NCBI GenBank assembly: GCA_022710725.1
Contig: JAKLGK010000001.1
Coordinates: forward strand, 1 to 64,000
From: Verrucomicrobiota bacterium
GTDB taxonomy: Bacteria; Verrucomicrobiota; Kiritimatiellia; CAIQIC01; JAGNIJ01
Reading direction: 5' to 3'
DNA length: 64,000 bases
A program made the translations under genes and the position numbers. Below the pieces are notes generated by a model. The model worked only from the letters and a program-made list of their open reading frames with translations. It ran no database searches and was not told the origin of the DNA. Positions 33,727-41,708 of the stretch are shown piece after piece (positions within the stretch are counted from its first letter, which is position 1; every line of letters starts with the position of its first letter).

Positions 33727-35240
33727 ACATCAGCCTCGTATATCCGCAGTGGACGGAGGAGTACGGCCAGATCGCGCACTTCGCCAAAAAGGCGGGCAAG
33801 TGGCCGCCCCTGAACCTCGCCTACCTGGCGGCGATCGCGGAGGCCGCCGGCCACCGGGTCCGCATCACCGACGCCGAGGCCGAGGCGCTGCCCATGGAGA
33901 CGACCGTGGACCGGGTGCTGGCGGAAAAGCCCGACCTCGTCGGCGTCACGGCGACGACGCCCTTCTACCACATCGCCTGCGACCTGGCGGCGCAGATCCG
34001 GAAGCGCTCGGCGGCGCCCATCGCGATCGGCGGGCCGCACGTGACGGTGCTGCGCGAGGCGGCGTTCCCGCGGGAGATGGACTTCGCCTTCATCGGCGAG
34101 GCCGACCGGACGTGGCCGGCCTTCCTGGAGCGCTTCGCCGACGGGCGCGACCCCGGCGACGTGCCGGGGCTGCTCTATCGCCAGGACGGCAAGGTCCGGT
34201 ACACCGGCCCGGCCCTTCCGGTGGAGGACCTGAACGCCCTGCCCGTGCCCGCGCGGCACCTGCTGAAGGCGGACCGCTATTTCCTCGGGACGCTGGAGGG
34301 CGCCAAGCGGTTCACGTCCATCATGACCGTGCGCGGGTGCCCCTATCGCTGCATCTTCTGCAGCACGAAGGTGTTCGGGCGCGATACGCGGCGACGCGAC
34401 CCGCCGCTGGTTCTCGACGAGATTCGCGATTGCGTCGAGCGCTTCGGGATCGAGCATTTCATGTTCATGGACGACACGCTCACGCTGCACCGCGAGCACA
34501 TCCGCGCCATCTGCCGCCTGCTGATCGAGGCGAGGCTGAACATCACATTCGAGGGCAGCACGCGGGCCAACCTGGTGGACGAGGAGACGGTGCGGCTGAT
34601 GCGGAAGGCCGGGCTGATCCGGCTGTCGTTCGGCCTGGAGTCGGTGGACCCGGGCATCCGCAAGACGATGCGCAAGCAGGTGCCGCTGGAGAGTTACATC
34701 CAGGCCAACCGCCTGACCCGGAAGCACGGGATCGAGACGCTGAACTCGTGCATGATCGGCCTGCCGGGCGAGACGCGCGAGACGATCCGCGCCACGCTGC
34801 GGTTCCTGCGCGAATCGCGCGAGATCGAGCAGGCCAACATCAGCATTGCCGTGCCCTATCCCGGCACCGAGCTGTACGAGATGGCCCGGCGCGGGGAGAT
34901 GGGCCTGCGGCTGGAGACCGAAGACTTCTCGCAGTACCGCCGCTACAACGCCGCCGTGATGACGGTCGGCGACTTGAGCCCGGCCGACCTCGTCGAGATT
35001 CAGAACGAGGCCTTCGCCAGCATTTACCTGGCCCCGTGGCGCTGGCGCCCGATGATCGCCAAGTCCGGCGCCATGGGGGCCGTCCTGACCGCCCGCCGGC
35101 TGGCGCGAGCCCTGAAGGAGGGCCGCTCGGACTTCCTGACCGACCGTCAGCTGGGGATCTCCGCCGCCGCCCCATCCCTCCCGCCCTCGGCGCCGGACGC
35201 CGAGCCGGGCGACCCGGACAGTTCCGAGCTGGTCCATTGA
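33723..35240 (+). CDS. radical SAM protein with B12-binding-type N-terminus (1)
   Basis: A 505-residue enzyme. Residues ~1-150 have the Rossmann-like layout of cobalamin-binding domains (PPLNLAYLAAIAEAAGHRVR, PIAIGGPHVTVLREAAFP, FIGEADRTWPAFLE), although the DxHxxG cobalamin motif is not evident. The radical SAM core carries RGCPYRCIFCS (~204-214), binding a [4Fe-4S] cluster and S-adenosylmethionine. SFGLESVDPGIRKTM and MIGLPGETRETI are the usual core motifs. Family members carry out methylations and rearrangements on unactivated carbons; here the substrate is probably a sugar or lipid of the glycan pathway. The start overlaps the preceding gene by ATGA. Confidence 0.88.
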   Translation: MNISLVYPQWTEEYGQIAHFAKKAGKWPPLNLAYLAAIAEAAGHRVRITDAEAEALPMETTVDRVLAEKPDLVGVTATTPFYHIACDLAAQIRKRSAAPIAIGGPHVTVLREAAFPREMDFAFIGEADRTWPAFLERFADGRDPGDVPGLLYRQDGKVRYTGPALPVEDLNALPVPARHLLKADRYFLGTLEGAKRFTSIMTVRGCPYRCIFCSTKVFGRDTRRRDPPLVLDEIRDCVERFGIEHFMFMDDTLTLHREHIRAICRLLIEARLNITFEGSTRANLVDEETVRLMRKAGLIRLSFGLESVDPGIRKTMRKQVPLESYIQANRLTRKHGIETLNSCMIGLPGETRETIRATLRFLRESREIEQANISIAVPYPGTELYEMARRGEMGLRLETEDFSQYRRYNAAVMTVGDLSPADLVEIQNEAFASIYLAPWRWRPMIAKSGAMGAVLTARRLARALKEGRSDFLTDRQLGISAAAPSLPPSAPDAEPGDPDSSELVH

Positions 35241-35361
35241 GGGCCGCCCGCGGCCCCGTTCCAGGCGGTTTGATTTCTCTGTTCAACGACCCGTGGTTTA
35301 GGATAGAGAGTGACGGTTTACGGCGGGCCCCCGCGTATTCGGGCAAAGCCGCGGCCGGGCG

Positions 35362-36549
35362 ATGACAACGACCTTCAAGAGCAAGCGCTACGACCTCGCG
35401 GTGGACACCATCACCGAGGCCGACATCCGCGAACTGATCGACTGGCTGCGCGCCTATCCCCGCCTGACGATGGCGCACGTGACGCGGGAATTCGAGAAGG
35501 CCTGGTCGGAGTGGCTGGGCGTCCGGTACTCGGTGTTCTGCAACTCGGGTTCGTCGGCGAACCTGCTGATGTACGCGGCCCTGGACAGCACGGGGCGGTC
35601 GCGGAACCGCGGGATCGTCGTGCCCGCGGTGGGCTGGAGCACCACGGTCGGGCCGAGCCTGCAGCTCGGGTGGAAGCCGGTCATGTGCGAGGCCGACCCC
35701 CTCCGCTACAGCCTGGACGCGCGCGCGCTGGAGCGCCTGCTCCGCGAGCATCGCCCGGACAACGTGATCCTGGTCCACGTGCTCGGCACGCCCGCGGACA
35801 TGGAGCCGATCCTGGCGCTGCAGGAAAAGTACAAGTTCAACCTGATGGAGGACTGCTGCGCGGCGCACGGCGCGCGCTTCCGGGGGCGCAAGGTCGGGAC
35901 GTTCGGGGCGATGTCGTCGTTCTCCTTTTTCTACGGGCACCACATGTCGACGATCGAGGGCGGCATGGTCTCGACCAACGACGAGGAGCTGTACCACCAC
36001 CTGCTGATGCTGCGCAGCCACGGCTGGTGCAAGGACCTGCCGCCGGAGAAGTACCGCGAGCTCATGGCCGAGCACGGCGTCGACTCGTTCCACTGCCCGT
36101 TCACGTTCATCCTGCCGGGGTTCAACCTGCGTCCGCTGGACCTGACCGCGCGCATCGGGTTGAGCCAGCTGCCGCGGCTCGACGAGACGGTGCGGCGCCG
36201 CGCGGAGAACCACCGCCGCTACCAGCAGCGGCTCGAGGGCGCGGTGGAATTCGCCCGCGTGGGCGAGGCGGACCTGATCAGCAGCATCTCCTTCGGCGGC
36301 GTGGCGGCGTCGAACGCCCAGCGGAAGGTCATCGTGTCCGCCCTGGTGAAGAACGAGATCGACACGCGCCTCTTCTCGGCCGGCAACCTCGGGCGCCATC
36401 CCTTCTGGACGAAGCGGCACGGCGTCTTCTCGGCCCCGGTGGCCGACCGCATCCACGATGGCGGCTTCTTCCTGCCCAACAACCAGTCCCTGGATGCGGG
36501 CGACATCGATTTCGTGAGCGACGTGGTGATCAAGGCCGTCAGGGGCTAG
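35362..36549 (+). CDS. ColD-like PMP-dependent sugar dehydratase (DegT/DnrJ/EryC1 family)
   Basis: A 395-residue fold-type I PLP protein with NSGSSANLLMYAAL (phosphate binding), VPAVGWSTTVGPSLQLG, MEDCCAAHGA and SFFYGHHMSTIEGGMVST. The Lys that holds PLP in sugar aminotransferases is replaced by His (His193, then His194), as in ColD, the GDP-4-keto-6-deoxymannose 3-dehydratase, and in RfbH-type dehydrases. RfbH's iron-sulfur Cys cluster is not evident, so ColD is the closer model: removal of the C3 hydroxyl of a 4-keto sugar nucleotide. No nucleotidyltransferase or 4,6-dehydratase is in the window, so the substrate is unknown. Confidence 0.85.
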   Translation: MTTTFKSKRYDLAVDTITEADIRELIDWLRAYPRLTMAHVTREFEKAWSEWLGVRYSVFCNSGSSANLLMYAALDSTGRSRNRGIVVPAVGWSTTVGPSLQLGWKPVMCEADPLRYSLDARALERLLREHRPDNVILVHVLGTPADMEPILALQEKYKFNLMEDCCAAHGARFRGRKVGTFGAMSSFSFFYGHHMSTIEGGMVSTNDEELYHHLLMLRSHGWCKDLPPEKYRELMAEHGVDSFHCPFTFILPGFNLRPLDLTARIGLSQLPRLDETVRRRAENHRRYQQRLEGAVEFARVGEADLISSISFGGVAASNAQRKVIVSALVKNEIDTRLFSAGNLGRHPFWTKRHGVFSAPVADRIHDGGFFLPNNQSLDAGDIDFVSDVVIKAVRG

Positions 36550-36566
36550 ACCGGAAGGCGGGCCGC

Positions 36567-38069
36567 ATGGCGTCGGACATTCTGTTCATCCATCCCGGCA
36601 ACCAGAAAGCCATCTACCAGGACCTCGCCCGTGAGTTCACGGCCGTTGATCCCCCGATCTGGGCGCTGCTGCTGGCGGGCGCGTTGCGGCGCAAGGGCCT
36701 CGATGTCGCCATCCATGACGCGCACATCCAGGGCTGGGACGCGGACATCGCGCGCGACGCGCTGCGGCGGCACGAGCCGCGCCTCGCCGTGATCCTGGTG
36801 TACGGGCACCATCCCTCGGCCTCCACGCAGACCATGCCCGCCGCGCGCGCCGCGCTGGCCGCGCTCAAGGAGGCCGCGCCGGACCTGCCCGTCGCGCTGG
36901 GCGGCACGCACCCGTCCGCGCTGCCCGAGCAGACGCTGCGCGAGGAGCCCGCGGATTTCATCGTGCAGGGCGAGGGCCTGCACACCCTCCTCGGCCTCGC
37001 CGCGCACTACCACGGGAAGCAGCGCCCGGAGGACATCCCGGGCCTGTGGCGGCGGACGGAAAACGGGCCGGCCTTCAACGGCCCGGCGCCCGTGGCGCGC
37101 AAGCTGGACGAGGAGCTGCCGGAGTACGCGTGGGACCTGCTGCCGGGCCTCCATAACTACCGCGCGCACAACTGGCATTGCTTCCAGGATTTCGCCCGCT
37201 CGAAGGCGCCCGACTTCTCCGACGTGCGCTCGCCGTATGCCTCGATCTACTCGTCGCTCGGCTGCCCCTACGATTGCGACTACTGCTGCATCCACACGCT
37301 CACCGGCGGCAAGCCGGGCCTGCGGCCGTGGCCGATCGAGCACGTCGTGGAGGTCGCCGCGCACCTCGCGCAGAAACACGGCGTGCGGAACATCCGGCTC
37401 GCCGACGAGCTGTTCGTCCTGAACCCCGCGCGGGTGGAGCGGTTCTGCGACCGGATGATCGAACGCGGGCTGGACATGAACTTCTGGTCCTACGCGCGGG
37501 TGGACACGATCCCCGAGGCGCTGCTGCCGAAGATGAAGAAGGCCGGGCTCAACTGGCTGTGCCTCGGCATCGAGTCGGCCAACGAGCGGGTGCGCGCGTC
37601 GGTGAACAAGATGCTGCGGCGCGACATCGTGTCCACCGTGCGGAAGATCCAGGACCACGGCATCTGCATCATCGGCAACTACATGTTCGGCCTGCCGGAG
37701 GAGGACGCCGGCACGATGCAGGAGACGCTCGACCTCGCGCTGGAGCTCAACTGCGAGTTCGTCAACTTCTACACCGTCATGGCCTATCCCGGCTCGCGGC
37801 TGTACGCGCAGGCCCGCGCGGCGGGGACCGTGCCGGACCGCTGGGAGGCCTTCTCCCAGCACAGCTTCTACACGCAGCCCCTGCCCACGCGGCGCCTGAC
37901 CGGCGCCGAGGTGCTGGCGTTCCGCGACCGGGCCTTTGAGACCTATTTCCGCGACGCGCGCTACCAGGCCATGATCCGCCGGAAGTTCGGGCCCGCCGTT
38001 TGCGCGCACCTCGAAAAGATGCTAGGGTTCAAGATCAGGCGGAAGCTGCTGGAGTCCGCTTCGGCGTAG
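36567..38069 (+). CDS. radical SAM protein with B12-binding-type N-terminus (2)
   Basis: A 500-residue enzyme, only distantly similar to the one at 33723. N-terminal domain: ILFIHPGNQKAIYQDL, PPIWALLLAGALRRKGLDV, AIHDAHIQGWDADI, VALGGTHPSALPEQTL, FIVQGEGLHTLLGL. The radical SAM cluster motif is LGCPYDCDYCCI (~230), followed by LCLGIESANERVRASVNKML and IIGNYMFGLPEEDAGTMQET. It is compact with the genes on both sides (17 bp and 30 bp), so it belongs to the same sugar-modification operon as the dehydratase and transketolase. Confidence 0.87.
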   Translation: MASDILFIHPGNQKAIYQDLAREFTAVDPPIWALLLAGALRRKGLDVAIHDAHIQGWDADIARDALRRHEPRLAVILVYGHHPSASTQTMPAARAALAALKEAAPDLPVALGGTHPSALPEQTLREEPADFIVQGEGLHTLLGLAAHYHGKQRPEDIPGLWRRTENGPAFNGPAPVARKLDEELPEYAWDLLPGLHNYRAHNWHCFQDFARSKAPDFSDVRSPYASIYSSLGCPYDCDYCCIHTLTGGKPGLRPWPIEHVVEVAAHLAQKHGVRNIRLADELFVLNPARVERFCDRMIERGLDMNFWSYARVDTIPEALLPKMKKAGLNWLCLGIESANERVRASVNKMLRRDIVSTVRKIQDHGICIIGNYMFGLPEEDAGTMQETLDLALELNCEFVNFYTVMAYPGSRLYAQARAAGTVPDRWEAFSQHSFYTQPLPTRRLTGAEVLAFRDRAFETYFRDARYQAMIRRKFGPAVCAHLEKMLGFKIRRKLLESASA

Positions 38070-38099
38070 GGAGATCGCGCGAAAGCCGGGAGGCATGCT

Positions 38100-38927
38100 A
38101 TGGCGGCGACACTGAAGGCCAAGGCCTACGAACTGAAGAAGACCATGCTGGAGACCTGCATCCGCGCGGGCACCGGGCACGTCACCAGCTCGCTCTCCTG
38201 CGCGGAAATCCTGACGACCCTGTTCCACGGCGGCGCGCTGCGGTTCGACCCGAAGCGCCCCGCCTGGGAGGACCGCGACCGGTTCATCTTGAGCAAGGGG
38301 CAGGCCAGCCCGATGCTCTACACCGTCCTCGGCGACCTGGGCTACTTCCCGAAGGAGGACCTGCAGAAGTTCGCGCAGGCGGGCGGGCCGTTCGGCGTGC
38401 ACCTGCAGAAGAGCGTGCCGGGCGCGGAGATCACCTGCGGCTCGCTCGGCCACGGGTTCGGCCTCGCCGCGGGCATGGCGCTCGCCGCGCGGATGGACCG
38501 CCGGAACCACCTGGTGTTCACCCTGCTCGGCGACGGGGAGTGCTACGAGGGCTCGATCTGGGAGACCGCGCTGTTCGCCGGGCACCACCGCCTGAACAAC
38601 CTCGTCGCCATCGTGGACCGCAATTACCAGTGCGTGCTCGACTTCACCGAGAACTTCCTCGCGCTCGAGCCGATGGAGAAGAAATGGGAGGCGTTCGGCT
38701 GGCGCGTGAAGCGCGTGGACGGGCATTCGTTCGACGACCTGCTCGACGCGCTGAAGGGGGTCCGGTCGCGCCGCTCCGTGCAGCCGCTGGTGATCCTCGC
38801 CGACACGGTCAAGGGAGCCGGCGTGGGATTCATGGCCTGCAATCCCATCTGGCACGGCGCCGCGCCGCGCGGCGACGAGGCCCAGCAGGCCCTGCGCGAG
38901 CTCGAAAGGAGCGCCCGCGATGAATAA
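38100..38927 (+). CDS. transketolase-like protein, N-terminal (ThDP-binding) subunit
   Basis: A 275-residue half transketolase. It contains GTGHVTSSLSCAEILTTLFH, SKGQASPMLYTVLGDLG, CGSLGHGFGLAAGMALAAR and the thiamine-diphosphate motif GDGECYEGSIWET...NNLVAIVDRN. It pairs with the following gene, which it overlaps by 8 bp, to form one complete ThDP enzyme. Split transketolases occur in pathways that transfer two-carbon units to special acceptors; next to a ColD-like dehydratase, a branched-sugar role is more likely than the pentose phosphate cycle. Confidence 0.92.
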   Translation: MAATLKAKAYELKKTMLETCIRAGTGHVTSSLSCAEILTTLFHGGALRFDPKRPAWEDRDRFILSKGQASPMLYTVLGDLGYFPKEDLQKFAQAGGPFGVHLQKSVPGAEITCGSLGHGFGLAAGMALAARMDRRNHLVFTLLGDGECYEGSIWETALFAGHHRLNNLVAIVDRNYQCVLDFTENFLALEPMEKKWEAFGWRVKRVDGHSFDDLLDALKGVRSRRSVQPLVILADTVKGAGVGFMACNPIWHGAAPRGDEAQQALRELERSARDE

Positions 38928-39849
38928 CGTCAGCCAGCGCGACGCCTTCTGGACCCGTCTTTACGAGGTCGCCCGGCAGGACCGCCGGGTGATCGCCGTC
39001 GCCGCGGACATGGGCGCGCCCGCCCTCGACCAGTTCCGGCGCGACCTGCCCGGGCAGTTCGTCAACGCGGGCATCGCCGAGCAGAACGGCCTGCTCGTCG
39101 CCGCCGGCCTGGCCCTGGAGGGCAAGCACCCGTTCCTCTACGCCATCGCCCCGTTCGCCACGTTCCGCGTCCTCGAGCTGATCCGCGTCGAGAACAGCAT
39201 CATGGACATCCCCGTGACGATCGTCGGCGTCGGCGCGGGCTTCGGTTACGAGGATTCCGGCCCGACCCACCACATCCTCGAGGACATCGCCGCGCTGCGG
39301 GCGTTCCCGCACGTCACGATCCACAGCGTCAGCGACTCCACGATGGCCGCCGCCGTCGCGGAGCATTCCTGCGGGATGAAGCACGCGAACTACGTCCGGC
39401 TCGACCGCGCCGTCCTGCCGGAGCTCTACCAGGCCGCGCCGGACCTCGCGAAGGGCTTCGCCGTCCTGCGGCCGAGCAAGGCCGGGTGGCTGATCGGGAC
39501 CGGCTACATGACGCACAAGGCGCTGCGCCTCGCGAACCGGCTCGCCGGCGAGGGGCTGGACCTCGGCGTGATGGACCTCTTCGCCATGCCCTTCGACGAG
39601 AAGGCCTTCGTCGCGGCGCTCGGCAAGGCGCCCCGCCTGTTCACGCTGGAGGAGCATTTCCTGGCCGGCGGCATGGGCTCGCTGGTCCTCGAGACGCTCA
39701 ATCGTCACGGCCTGGCGATCCCCGTGAAGCGGTTCGGGCTGGAGATGGACAAGGGCTACTCCTACGTGTACGGCGGCCGCGACCGCATCCTTGCCGGTTA
39801 CGAACTGTCCGAGGACGACCTGGCCAAGGCCATCCGGAACTGGAAGTAA
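38920..39849 (+). CDS. transketolase-like protein, C-terminal subunit
   Basis: A 309-residue partner of the preceding gene, with the pyrimidine-binding domain (QFVNAGIAEQNGLLVAAGLA, whose Glu activates ThDP; HPFLYAIAPFATFRVLELIR; GAGFGYEDSGPTHHILEDIA) and the C-terminal domain (WLIGTGYMTHKALRLANRLA, FTLEEHFLAGGMGSLVLETL). The 8-bp overlap suggests translational coupling and equal amounts of both subunits. It ends the run of enzyme genes before the first type B GT-C gene. Confidence 0.92.
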   Translation: MNNVSQRDAFWTRLYEVARQDRRVIAVAADMGAPALDQFRRDLPGQFVNAGIAEQNGLLVAAGLALEGKHPFLYAIAPFATFRVLELIRVENSIMDIPVTIVGVGAGFGYEDSGPTHHILEDIAALRAFPHVTIHSVSDSTMAAAVAEHSCGMKHANYVRLDRAVLPELYQAAPDLAKGFAVLRPSKAGWLIGTGYMTHKALRLANRLAGEGLDLGVMDLFAMPFDEKAFVAALGKAPRLFTLEEHFLAGGMGSLVLETLNRHGLAIPVKRFGLEMDKGYSYVYGGRDRILAGYELSEDDLAKAIRNWK

Positions 39850-39928
39850 CAGGAGGCAACGGAGAGAGCGGAGAAAGCTGCCGCCTCCGTTCATTCCGTT
39901 GGCTCCTGTTCAGCCTGTTCAGTTTTTT

Positions 39929-39979
39929 CTTTTCCAATGTCTGGGAAAAGGGATTAGCCTTTTTTCCAATGTCTGGAAA
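39929..39979. promoter_or_regulatory. two TTTCC-GGAAA palindromes around the B1 start codon
   Basis: CTTTTCC-AATGTCTG-GGAAAAG at 39929-39950 and TTTCCA-ATGTC-TGGAAA at 39963-39979 share the core TTTCCAATGTCTGG. The ATG of B1 (39969) lies in the loop of the second. A related palindrome precedes B2. They could control translation start by hairpin formation or be a dispersed repeat captured at the gene start. Confidence 0.55.
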
Positions 39980-41708
39980 CGCCTCCAGCGCCCCGCCGCC
40001 GGCCCGGCTCCGGTGGGGCCCCGCCCTGCTGATATTCCTGTCCGTCTTCGTCGCCTTCGGCGGCGCGCTGCGGAATGATTTCGTGCGGTTTGACGACGAT
40101 CTCTACGTCACCGGCAATCCGCACGTCCGCGCGGGGTTGACGCGGGAGGGCGTCCGCTGGGCCTTCACGTCCATGCACGACGCCAACTGGTTCCCGCTGA
40201 CCCTGGCCTCCCACATGCTCGACGTCTCGCTCTTCGGCCTGAACCCCGCCGGCCACCATTTCACCAGCCTGCTGCTGCACGCCCTGAACGGCGCGCTGCT
40301 GTACGGCCTGCTGCGGCGGCTGACCGGCCGGGCCTGGCCCGCGGCTTTCGCGGCGGCGGTATGGGCCCTGCATCCGCTGCGCGTGGAGTCCGTGGCCTGG
40401 GTGTCCGAGCGCAAGGACGTGCTCTGCGCCTTGTTCGGGCTGCTGACGCTGCTGGCCTACGAGCGGTACGCGCGCCGGCCCACAGCCGGGCGCTACCTGG
40501 CGACGGGTCTTTATTTTGCGCTCGGACTGATGGCCAAGCCGATGCTCGTCACGCTGCCGTTCGTCATGCTGCTCCTGGACTACTGGCCCCTCGGACGCGG
40601 GCCGGCCGAGGGATGGCGGCACCTGGCGCTGGAAAAACTCCCGCTGTTGGCAATCGCGGCGACCGCGTGCGTCGTGACCTTCCTCGTCCAACGCGCGGGC
40701 GGGGCCCTGAAAACGATCGATCAGTTTGCGCTGGCCGTGCGGGCCGGCAATGCCGTGGCGGCCTATGCCGAGTACATCCGCCTGCTGCTCTGGCCGGCGA
40801 ATCTCGCCGTCTTCTATCCGCATCCCGGCGTCGTTCCGCCGTGGTCCCGGCTGCTCCCGGCGATGGCCGTCCTGCTGGGCTTCACGGCGCTCGCGTTGCG
40901 CCTCGGGCGACGGCAGCCGCACCTGCCCGTCGGCTGGTTCTGGTATCTCGGCATGCTGATTCCGGTCATCGGCCTCGTCCAGGTCGGCATCCAGTCGCAT
41001 GCGGACCGCTACACGTATCTTCCGCATATCGGGCTGCTGATCCTGCTGGCCTGGAGCGCGGACCGGTGGCTGGGGGAAAGGACGACGGCCCGAATGGCCG
41101 CGTTCGCGGTCCTGCTCCCGCTGGCCTGGGCCGCCCACCGGCAGACCGCGACCTGGCGCGACAGCGAAAGCCTGTTCCTTCGCGCCATCGCCGTCACCGG
41201 CCCGAATGCCGTCGCCCGGAACAACCTGGGGGCTCACTACGCCACGCAGGGCCGCCGCGCCGAGGCGGAGGAACACCTGCGGCGGAGCCTGGAGATCCAG
41301 CCGGGATATGCCGACGCGCAGTTCAACCTGGCCAACCTGCTCCTCGAAGCGGGCCGGCGTCCCGAGGCGATCGCCGAGTATCGCGCCACGCTGGAGTACA
41401 GGCCCCATCACCTCCCGTCGCTGAACAACCTCGCCTGGCTGCTGGCCACCGACCCGGATTCCAATGCGGAGGACCGCGCCGAATCCCTCGTTCTCGCCGA
41501 GAGGGCGATCGGCCCGACCCGCTCTCCCGACGCCGGCCTTCTCGACACCCTCGCCGCCGCGCTGGCCGCCAACGGCCGGTTCGAGGAGGCCGCGAGGGCG
41601 GCGGCCCAAGCCCTCGACCTGGCCAGGGCAGCGGGCCAGGAGGACCTCGCCCGGCGACTGGAACGGCGGCTTGCCGCCTACCGCGAGGGAAGGATCCGGC
41701 GGGAATGA
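39969..41708 (+). CDS. type B GT-C-like membrane protein with TPR tail (copy B1)
   Basis: A 579-residue protein of the second subtype. The loop after TM1 reads DFVRFDDDLYVTGNPHVRAG (Asp42-44) followed by VRWAFTSMHDANWFPLTLAS. Then come VWALHPLRVESVAWVSERKD, GLMAKPMLVTLPFVMLLLDYWPL and QSHADRYTYLPHIGLLILL. Two to three TPRs (NNLGAHYATQGRRAEAEEHL, AQFNLANLLLEAGRRPEAIA) and the shared tail ending YREGRIRRE complete it. The order and loop Asp residues match TMTC/GT-C sugar transferases; the acceptor is unknown, and the TPRs probably select proteins in the periplasm. The start codon lies within a palindrome. Overlaps the next gene (ATGA). Confidence 0.8.
   Translation: MSGNASSAPPPARLRWGPALLIFLSVFVAFGGALRNDFVRFDDDLYVTGNPHVRAGLTREGVRWAFTSMHDANWFPLTLASHMLDVSLFGLNPAGHHFTSLLLHALNGALLYGLLRRLTGRAWPAAFAAAVWALHPLRVESVAWVSERKDVLCALFGLLTLLAYERYARRPTAGRYLATGLYFALGLMAKPMLVTLPFVMLLLDYWPLGRGPAEGWRHLALEKLPLLAIAATACVVTFLVQRAGGALKTIDQFALAVRAGNAVAAYAEYIRLLLWPANLAVFYPHPGVVPPWSRLLPAMAVLLGFTALALRLGRRQPHLPVGWFWYLGMLIPVIGLVQVGIQSHADRYTYLPHIGLLILLAWSADRWLGERTTARMAAFAVLLPLAWAAHRQTATWRDSESLFLRAIAVTGPNAVARNNLGAHYATQGRRAEAEEHLRRSLEIQPGYADAQFNLANLLLEAGRRPEAIAEYRATLEYRPHHLPSLNNLAWLLATDPDSNAEDRAESLVLAERAIGPTRSPDAGLLDTLAAALAANGRFEEAARAAAQALDLARAAGQEDLARRLERRLAAYREGRIRRE

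Noticed and set aside
35362..36549. Annotation of the DegT-family gene as a sugar aminotransferase
   Set aside because: The PLP-binding Lys is replaced by His193, which points to a ColD-like dehydratase instead.
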